This document shows positions 56,481 through 64,000 of a stretch of DNA of 64,000 bases, piece by piece. The position numbers and the translations under genes were made by a program. A model generated the notes under the pieces. It made no database searches, had not been told where the DNA came from, and worked only from the letters and a program-made list of their open reading frames with translations. This stretch comes from Leptura quadrifasciata (Eukaryota; Arthropoda; Insecta; Coleoptera; Cerambycidae), in the NCBI GenBank assembly GCA_963675555.1, contig OY776675.1, positions 53,919,513 to 53,983,512 of the forward strand, in the 5' to 3' direction. Position 1 is the first letter of the stretch, and every line of letters begins with the position of its first letter.

Positions 56481-56893
56481 TAAAACAAGCGTTTATAGAA
56501 TACCAACACATACTACTAGATATCTAATGTTTTTTAACTCATCAATCAATAAATGTTAAAAGAGGTGTTGTAAAATGTTTATATGATAGGGCCAAAATAA
56601 TTTCATCTGGTAATGAAATATTAAATAACGAGAAAAAAATTATCAAAGAGGTTCTAGTACAAAATCAATATCCTGAAGCATCTGTTAATAAAGTTTTCAT
56701 AAATATTGAAAATAGGGACAATCAGGTACGACAAAAACCTGAACGTCATTATACAGCAAGAATTCCTTATGCATACGGACTATCGAAGATCTATTTTAAC
56801 AAAAACAAAACCGATAAACCGGGAGCAGAATTTAAAAAAAAAACAGTATTTACAATATCTCATGCGAATGTGATCAATGTTATGTGGGTGTTG
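56481..56893 (+). mobile_element. Second PLE copy, plus strand, linker part
   Basis: Reads NTIKTSVYRIPTHTTRY from 56482 and continues colinearly with the linker of the minus-strand copy (NKNKTDKPGAEF, then CECDQCYVGV at about 56868-56893). It begins at the head-to-head junction with no RT. Interrupted in the endonuclease after CYVG by a 1.9-kb insertion and resumed at 58784. Confidence 0.85.
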
Positions 56894-57275
56894 TTACCTC
56901 CTTTCTCTTATTATTTATTTTTGAGAAAGAATTGAGGCAACATATGCGGACGACTAGCTGGTTTAAATCGGAGCAGAGAGCCGTGGGTCCAGAGCATTCG
57001 TAAGAGTGGAGAAACTTACCCTTTCTGACATGTACAGAATAAGCGACAGATTTCTGTTTATTTCGATAAAAGGAGACAAAGAAAAATTGATGTTAAATTG
57101 GACACCATCTATAGTAAAATAAGCAAAATTGTCTCTTTTTCTCGAATAACCAGTCTACTATAGATCAGACTGAAATTGTTGGTAAGAGAAATAAAAAGAT
57201 AGTTTAAAATGAATGTTAAAATATATTACATGAAAAATAGACAAATCGGTTTGAAAGACAAATTGAAATTTAAAA

Positions 57276-57299
57276 ATATATATATATATATATATATAT
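57276..57299. repeat. TA microsatellite
   Basis: About 11 TA units abut the left end of the palindrome. Confidence 0.9.
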
Positions 57300-57301
57300 G
57301 G

Positions 57302-57506
57302 TGTTATTATACATGATTTGCAGGAAACAACTACTCAGCGGGCAAATACCCCGACCTGCATTGAATTATACCTTACAAATCATGAAAAATTGGTAGCCAA
57401 TGTGACATTGGCTACCAATTTTTCATGATTTGTAAGGTATAATTCAATGCAGGTCGGGGTATTTGCCCGCTGAGTAGTTGTTTCCTGCAAATCATGTATA
57501 ATAACA
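57302..57506. repeat. Perfect 205-bp palindrome
   Basis: Two 102-bp arms are exact reverse complements around the single base 57404, with no mismatch. The arm includes CAGCGGGCAAATACCCCGAC and is also present as a single diverged copy at 5909-6004. TA repeats flank it. Such a sequence would cruciform or hairpin readily. Confidence 0.95.
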
Positions 57507-57655
57507 GTATATAGGTTAAGTCCACCAAGGGCTGAAGGTCGCCGCTCTCGGTACTTGCAAAATGGCAAGTCGCTATGCACCATGGAGACATCTATGATGT
57601 CTGGTGTATAGTAGCATTAGACCACATGAGAGGATTCACTTACCTCTCACCACTA
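57507..57655. repeat. GC-richer block between palindrome and TA run
   Basis: Contains GGGCTGAAGGTCGCCGCTCT and, on the minus strand, TGGTATAGTGGTGAGAGG, which resembles a pol III A box. No B box follows, so a SINE call is not supported. Confidence 0.3.
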
Positions 57656-57657
57656 TA

Positions 57658-57713
<56 letters not shown>
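57658..57713. repeat. TA microsatellite, ~27 units
   Basis: Uninterrupted (TA)n, the longest in the window. Confidence 0.95.
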
Positions 57714-57716
<3 letters not shown>

Positions 57717-58783
57717 CTGATTTCGTAAACTATAAATTGTCAAAAAAATGAAAAGGAAAGAGACAAATATTTTCAAAACTATGTGGTACATATAGTATTT
57801 TAACTACTTATTAAATTTAAAAGAATTGATTTTGAATTCAAATTTATTTTAAAAATAATTGAAATTATATCAAAGGCAAAATTTGAAGATTAATCAAAAT
57901 TTTTTAATGAGTATAATGAAATTACCTGTATGTTAAACACTTGTTAACTGGGATATAAAAATTGTAATATCAATTACTGCAGTCCACAGTTAAAAATTGT
58001 ATGTTTGAATCAGTACAAAGGCTGCAAGCAAATGACTTCCTGGTGAGTTTTACTGATAAGGTAAACTTTTTTGTCCTAGTTACTGGAAAACAACGCTACC
58101 AAAAAAAATGTGAGAAATCTAATTCCCTATTTAAATTGAAAGCTATAAAATATAAAAATAGTACAAGTATGGCCATCTGTCAATGGTTGCGTTAAGCGCA
58201 TCAACTTGCCTTGTAGATTCCCGTACTCACAACTAAAATAGTCGCATATAATCGATAAAAGGAATCTATAATAAAAGTTTTTGTTCCATACCAATGTCTT
58301 GCCTCAGTTTGTAATTTCTATTTTATACATAACCACAAATATGAACAGATGTAAATAAATAGTAAAACGTATTGATAACTCAGTAAATATATTACATCTT
58401 ATAGGATTTACTATATATAGAATGAGAAAAGGTAAGGAAAATAACCATATGTACTCCATAGTGAACAAAAATATAAAAATTGAAAAATAGATATCTGATG
58501 TAAATAAATTTTGTAGACAAATTGTTAATTGTTTCCTGGGATGCTGTGTAGAACGAGATACATAATAGTGTAGAATATGACCGAGTTCCTAAGATATAAA
58601 ATTAAGTACATAAAACAGTGTGAAAGGGTTTAGCAGTTATACAAATAAAATCCTGTTAGTTGAAAACAGTTTCACTTACAAAAACTGAATCCAAAAATGT
58701 TATACAGGTCGTGCTAAAAATCCACAAAACACTAGTTTTTAAATAAAACTGTTAAATGGACATAGGCCATGTAACAGTGTATC

Positions 58784-59390
58784 ATCCAGATCTTTCAGTG
58801 TGAGGTTGGATGAGCACAAGAATAACGTTAGAAAGAATGGAATTCAGAAATCAAAGATTTGTGAACATGCTTGGGAAAACAGACATAGAATAAACCGGGA
58901 CTTGGCAAAAATTTTTACAAAAGAGGCAGATAACAAAAAAACAAAAATTAAAGAATCAGCAATAATCTTAGTAAATGAAGATAAATGCGCATCGAATTGT
59001 TCTGTAGATATTTGTACAATCTTGCTACCAATATTAAATGAAGTACTTAACAAACTTAACATTATCTAAAAGAAAAAATCATCAGTTCTGTGTAAGTAGT
59101 CTACAGAAATAACATAAACAGAATCTTAAAGCTGTCTATTTAACATTCACAACAAATAAGAGTTCTTTGAAAAAAAGCTTTGAAGATGGAGACTACTTTC
59201 CGAAACGTCAGCAAAATACATTATCTTTGTGTTTATTCCGATTTATATTATTTGTAAAAAATAACCTCTGACTGTTCCTTTGACGTTTTTTTTCCAAAAA
59301 TTTTATTATTTTGTAGACTCGGTAAATAAATGTTTGAAGAGGATAATATATGTAGAATGACACAAATAACTTTCAGACATCATCTATATA
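58784..59390 (+). mobile_element. Second PLE copy, endonuclease end and terminal repeat
   Basis: Reads SSRSFSVRLDEHKNNVRKNG, SKICEHAWENRHRINRDL and IKESAIILVNEDKCASNCSV to the stop at 59069. The terminal repeat follows, with the PLE hairpin CTTTGAAGATGG...CCGAAACGTC at 59178-59209 and the end block GTAGAATGACACAAATAACT (59353-59372). The frame is intact from 58800 to 59069. Confidence 0.9.
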
Positions 59391-60870
59391 AATTTTGAAG
59401 AGATCAGAAAATAATATTTTTTCTCTTTTTAGCACATTTATAATAACTTTGTTTTTAAAAGTTTTTTACACATTTTATTAAGTATAGCTGACCGCCGACC
59501 ATAAAGATATATGCCGCAAGTAGAATGGCATGCTGGAATTAACTTTTACGAATTCCGCTCCAATCATTTTAAAACAATAACACTATAATACGCAGAACTA
59601 ACTAAATATCCGCTTACATTTTGACAGATCAAATAGTCGAATTTTGATATATGTTTTTAATAATTTTAAAATTCGTTAAAAACTCAATTCAAAAGCTGTA
59701 CCTCTAATTTCGATTTTCTCTATTTTTCACACCAGGATTTTATATTTTTTGTTGATTTTAGTTTGAATTACTTATTGTTTTGTAGTCGGATTTTTTTATC
59801 ACTGATAAAAGCAAGGCAATCCAAAAATATTTTTTAATCTTTTTCATTAACCATTTTTGTCTGTATAGAGTATAAAAGGCAGGCACTATTTAAAAACACG
59901 AAAATACTAAAGATGAGGATCTTCCGTCAGTTGCAGTAATTTACTAGTCATAGTAACAAATATCGAACCCCACATCAAACCGTTTTAGTACTAGGTCACA
60001 TGAATAGCATGAGTTAAACTTAGAGATGGGGATTACATTTAAATATAGTGATAAATTTACCTTCGTAATAACAAAAGCTGTAATGTGTTTATTCATTAAA
60101 ACCAATTCAATTTAAAACAGATTTACAACAAATTATTAAAATATAGCTGATTGTCAGATACAAAACACCGTGAATATTTGTTTATTCGTTTATTTTATTC
60201 GATATATCAATCAATGTTTGATACAACTTTAAAAGTTTGTCCCAAAAAAAAACCATTTTTTGATATTACTTTTCTTTTCATTGTGGTTATTTATAGAACA
60301 GGAAGACAAAAAGGACGCGAACTGAAAATGACATTTTAAACTTATATAAGTTTCGCAAACATTAGAAGGGCCGCAAAGTTCATGAATAACTTGTTAATTG
60401 AGGAAAGAGGTAATTATCTGTTTTGAATGGGTTTTGTTCTAATCTAGTTCCATTCTATTGTGAAAATTTGTTCATTATGCCCATCTCGCATTACTAGCTA
60501 CTACTATTCAAATGTTCTCTGTTACAAAAAGCATGAAATATCGTTCGTTCTACCCTTGTACTTCTGCGGGCGACGCAAAAACTGTAATTTGCTTAATAGT
60601 ATTTGCATTTAATAAAATAACGTAACTGTTTCCACTGTCGGATATATCTGGGAAATGTATTAAACTAATAATAAGTCCTAAGGATGATTCTGTAAGTATT
60701 TTAGAAATTTAGAGGTTTTAAAGCACTATTAATGTTGTGAGATTATATGTACAGTATGGTGGAAATGTATGGAATAATATCGTCATATTACATAGGCATA
60801 TGGTTTTAGAAAAAAGCTTTTATTTATCTTGCAATGTATGTTTGTCAGTTGGTTTAGGGCAAATCAAGAT
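59391..60870. other. AT-rich interval, nothing recognised
   Basis: No coding or repeat call. Confidence 0.35.
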
Positions 60871-60879
60871 TTCTATTAG

Positions 60880-61260
60880 TTCTAATTAAGCTAGAGCTTT
60901 GAAATTTTGCACATGTGTATAAGTCCGATGACAATACACTTTAACATTTTCATATAAGAAAAAAACAAGATGGCGGAGGACTTTATCGTTTATGATCCGA
61001 TTTGACTCAAAATCGATATCTGGGGGTTTTCGAGATCATCAATTATGAATTCTTGGTCAAAATTTAGAAATTCAAAATGGCAGCACCAATATGGCAGACG
61101 ACTTTTATCATTTATAGTCCAAATCTACCAAAATCGATGTATGGGGGTTTTGGGGTTGAGGATTACGAATTCATAATCAAAAATTTAGTTCAAGATGACG
61201 GACGACTTTACCGTTTATGATCCGATTCGTCTCAAAATCAATATCTGGGCATTAGAGCAT
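60880..61260. repeat. Tandem ~115-bp repeat with ATGGC(G/A)G motif
   Basis: Three degenerate units each carry CAAGATGGCGGAGGACTTT-like, TTTATGATCCGATT, AAAATCGATATCTGGGGGTT and ATTATGAATTC-like blocks (starts near 60969, 61085, 61193). The leader ACTTTGAAATTTTGCACA-like sequence matches the flank of retrozyme locus 2. Confidence 0.75.
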
Positions 61261-61264
61261 ATCA

Positions 61265-61530
61265 AAAGTCTAAAAAGTAAAAAATTAAATAAAAAAAAAT
61301 TTAAAGCAAGCTTTTATTTAAAAAGTGCTCTAAAAAGTAGAAAGTAAACTTTAACCCATCATTTTGTTACATTATATAATTTTTTGTTTCATATAAAAGC
61401 TTCTCGCGAGCAATCTCCTTTACACAGGAAAATCTCGCGACAAACTTTTGTCATAAAAAAATTATGTAATGTAACAAAATGATGAGTTTGATTTACTTTA
61501 AAGTTTATTTTCTACTTTTTAGAGCATCCC
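61265..61530. repeat. Hairpin (MITE-like) element
   Basis: Arms 61329-61405 and 61430-61523 are inverted copies (CTAAAAAGTAGAAAGTAAAC, CATCATTTTGTTACATTA, TCTCGCG). The first arm is preceded by a further GTCTAAAAAGT direct repeat. Non-coding. Confidence 0.75.
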
Positions 61531-62105
61531 TTGATATATGCAGTTTGTGCGATGTTGCAGACACCCTATTATTTTGGAACGCTTTGCCCGATTTAATTTT
61601 TTTTTGGGACATAGTACTCAATAGCTCTCTCTATTTGACCATTTTTTAAAAAAAGTTTTATTTTCATATTTTCAAGGCCTACTAAGGTCCCCTAAATGGT
61701 TCGAAATTTCAAGATAGACTATTAGTAATTTTTTATTGGAAAAGTGGATAGCGTAGTGGATTGTTATCTCAAATAGTCTTATTCAAAATTTTAGCTCTAT
61801 ACCTCATATAGGGTGTTTGTTACTCAATCGCCGAAACATTTTTAATTCTCGACTGGACCTGTATAGAAGTCTATTATGATCTAATGAAGCAAAAGTTGAA
61901 AAATTAGTATTTTTAATAACATAAACATCAAATAATACAACAACAGTCAACACTAATTTAAAAATGAATAAATAACATGAATAAAATCGGAATTCGGTCA
62001 ACAAACGGATGGAGTATTTCAAATTGTTATATTCTCAATATAACCTCCTTCACACCTTAAACATTTTTCATAACACCGTTTCAAATTTTGACGGGTTCTC
62101 ATTAA

Positions 62106-63085
62106 TTATTTTGGTGTTATTTCCCTGTACTCTCGTTCAATTCTTTCTCTTAATTCGTCAACATTTTGTGGTCTCGTGTGGTAAACTTTTTCTTTTGAAA
62201 TTCCCCACAAAAAATCTAAACGTGTTAGATCTAGCGACCGTAGCGGCCAATGAATAAGAGGGCTACTTCGTCCTGTCCATCTGCTTGGAAAATTTTCATT
62301 AAGTACAACCACCGAATAATGTATGGAAGCACCATCTAGTTGAAAAATAACTTGTCTGTTCTCTTCCTCATTTAATACTTCCATGAAATTCCAAAAATCT
62401 GTGTTCAAGAAATTAAGAAACCTTCCACTGTTTAATGTATCTTGGAAAAACGCTGGCCCCACTAGACGATTATCGAAGATCCCACTCCAAACATTAACAT
62501 TTTGAGAATATTGACTCTTTGAATTTATCATCCATTGTGGGTTCTCTGTTGCCCAGTACCTAGAGCTCTGAGTAGAAACATTAGTACTAAATGTCCACTC
62601 ATCTGTGAAGAGAAAATTATCGTTATTTAAATATTCTCCTTGCCAGAATAAACAGAATTCCATTCTCCGTTCATCATCACCTTGTTCTAATGTGTGCATA
62701 ATTTTTGGTTTAAAGGGAAGTACTTTATTTTTTCAAACATTTGCGTATTTTTGATATACTTAAATGTAAATAATGTGTAGCCTGCCTCAAGCTAGTTGTT
62801 AAATGTTCTTGGAAATGTTGTAGAGTTTCTGTAGTAGTCTGTCTCTATGTTTCTCTGCTGTAAATCTTTTTTTAAAGAAACTCTACATGTTTCATTGAAT
62901 CTTGCATTTATCCCGAAGACTGTTGTATGATGGATTGGTTCAGCATCTGGATTTTTTCTATTGATTTCTTCGGCACCTTCCCTCATTAATAGAGCATTGT
63001 CACCAATTGTACGAATAATCTCTCGACTATGTTCAAACTTGCCATTTTGAAAATAATTAAGAACCGTTAATTCTTTACGTTTTAA
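62106..63085 (-). pseudogene. Mariner-like (IS630 superfamily) transposase, broken
   Basis: N-terminus from about 63085: KRKELTVLNYFQNGKFEHSR, EIIRTIGDNALLMREGAEEI, PIHHTTVFGINARFNE (first HTH region and following). Frame lost at 62700-62795. Catalytic half 62699-62106: FLFTDEWTFSTN (first Asp), NVNVWSGIFDNRLVGP, VIFQLDGASIHYSVVV (second Asp), SPLIHWPLRSLDLTRLDFLW (third acidic position) and KEKVYHTRP, ending ITPK. It would cut and paste DNA at TA sites in intact relatives. WPLRSLDLT departs from the usual WPxRSPDLT. TIRs were not located; a GGGTGTTTGTTACTCA motif at 61808 is a candidate left end. Confidence 0.85.
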
Positions 63086-63089
63086 TTAA

Positions 63090-64000
63090 GTACCTGTTCT
63101 GGACAGATTGTTTAATAAACGATAGCTGTCAACAATCTTGACTTGACAATACAACACAGTAGAAAAACAAACGAGATTTTTACAGAGTCTACTATGTAGA
63201 AAATTCACATTTTGGGTAATTGGTATCGACACTGAATTTTGCAGAATTAAGTGCAATTGTTCATTTAGTTCGAAACATGGTTAGCCAGTGAGGAAAATTT
63301 TTGAATAATTTAATCGACAATATCCTCAGATAGTAAACCATTCGATGACTTTAAAAAAAATTTGAGAACGATTGTCAATCATTGTAGATTTAGGATAATA
63401 TTTAAACGCGTTTTTTACCTAGTTCTCGTGGAATAGTTATTCCCGAGCAACATTCTGACGTCTAGTCAATGTTGGGGTTCCCAACTAGAAGTCAGTGTGC
63501 GGCGTATGCAAAACGTCGTGTCAACTCATATCTATACCAAATTGGTCAATAAAATATGGGTACGGCGAGAGAGACTGACTTATCATCGTTACAATTATCG
63601 ATCTAATTCGTATCGAGTTTTACGTCAGGATAAGTTGAAAATACTTACCTAAATCCGACTTTGCGATCGTAACGTCGGTATTATTCGGGCATTAATCTAG
63701 CAAGAGAGTCGGACTTTAGTAAAATTAACCAAGTTTGTCTACATAATTTACCATCATTTGTTTAGAACAAGGGTATATCAGAAAATATGTTTGCCATTTA
63801 GAATAATACGTTAATTTTAAATTGAAATGTATGTCGGCTAGGTCTAAAAAAATAGTTACCCTTTAAGAAATACGTTTATCTCAAAAGTGTTAAAGTAATA
63901 CTTTTATTTTCTTAAAAAAAAAATAATAAAATTTTTGTAAGAAATACTTTGAAAAATATCGCATACATAATTTAATGAATAAATAGCGTATTTTATTTTT
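63090..64000. other. Interval with nothing recognised
   Basis: 63440-63700 is somewhat GC-richer but shows no coding frame or repeat match within the window. Confidence 0.35.

Larger units (their letters stand above)
56894..58783. mobile_element. 1.9-kb insertion inside the PLE endonuclease
   Basis: Splits CYVG from SSRSFSVRLDEH. Contains two TA microsatellites, a perfect palindrome and a GC-richer block (57507-57655). No transposase or RT was found and no clear TSD. 57780-58780 is AT-rich, with one 64-codon frame and no domain. May itself be composite. Confidence 0.65.

Noticed and set aside
57380..57583. Open frame across the palindrome and GC-richer block.
   Set aside because: Open only because of the palindromic repeat; no domain and no codon signal.
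1..64000. LTR retrotransposon or endogenous viral sequence.
   Set aside because: No LTR pair, primer-binding site, gag, protease, integrase or envelope motif was seen. All RTs are of LINE or Penelope type.

Overview
The window looks like a piece of a large, AT-rich insect (or at least arthropod) nuclear genome. I see no intact host gene, no operon-like gene packing and no bacterial signals. Almost everything recognisable is transposable-element debris: broken LINE reverse transcriptases, tRNA- and 5S-rRNA-derived SINEs, Penelope-like elements (PLEs), Tc1/mariner-like transposases, foldback elements, palindromes and microsatellites. Several insertions are nested with readable target-site duplications (TSDs). 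The arthropod assignment rests on the mix of families (Jockey-like, RNase-H-bearing and RTE-like LINEs, GIY-YIG PLEs, mariner-like elements) and is an inference; I cannot name the species.

Layout. 1-1970: LINE (+). 4.3-5.4 kb: LINE endonuclease and RNase H scraps. 5.9-6.3 kb: TA-flanked palindromic repeats and a PLE terminus. 6.56-7.87 kb: tRNA-SINE body fused to a Jockey-like LINE (-). 10.86-11.77 kb: heptamer satellite split by an inverted PLE. 12.73-14.15 kb: foldback element. 15.0-16.5 kb: LINE (-). 16.6-17.65 kb: inverted, ribozyme-bearing element. 18.4-19.6 kb: LINE (-). 20.1-24.9 kb: LINE (-) split by a nested RTE-like LINE (-). 26.1-27.2 kb: LINE (+). 28.1-28.7 kb: PIN-like pseudogene. 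29.75-29.97 kb: second tRNA-SINE. 31.8-33.55 kb: SINE split by a Jockey-like LINE. 34.5-35.93 kb: mariner-like element. 38.7-40.0 kb: LINE (-) split by a 5S-derived SINE. 42.1-43.0 kb: LINE (+). 43.5-44.9 and 51.3-52.9 kb: two inverted copies of an unidentified repeat, each beside 5S-SINE sequence. 46.6-49.7 kb: LINE (-) carrying a SINE and an inverted PLE terminus. 50.2-50.44 kb: PLE-type palindrome. 53.9-54.5 kb: second ribozyme-bearing element. 54.85-59.4 kb: two PLE copies head to head, the right one interrupted by 1.9 kb that contains a perfect 205-bp palindrome. 61.3-63.1 kb: hairpin element and mariner-like transposase (-).

The most interesting content is a dispersed family with a unit of about 436-464 bp that carries a type I hammerhead self-cleaving ribozyme. 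There are three ribozyme copies at two loci: 16785-16866 (-), 17346-17426 (+) and 54200-54280 (+). Two have all core residues. The third has a T-to-C change in the base just before the cleavage nucleotide. Both loci are flanked by 13-bp TSDs. One is a direct 1.24-unit permuted tandem, the other an inverted composite. This matches a non-autonomous 'retrozyme' spread through self-cleaved, probably circular RNA. The PLEs in the window are the best candidates for the enzyme that mobilises it: they sit beside one copy, show the same inverted architecture, and carry hammerhead-like termini of their own.
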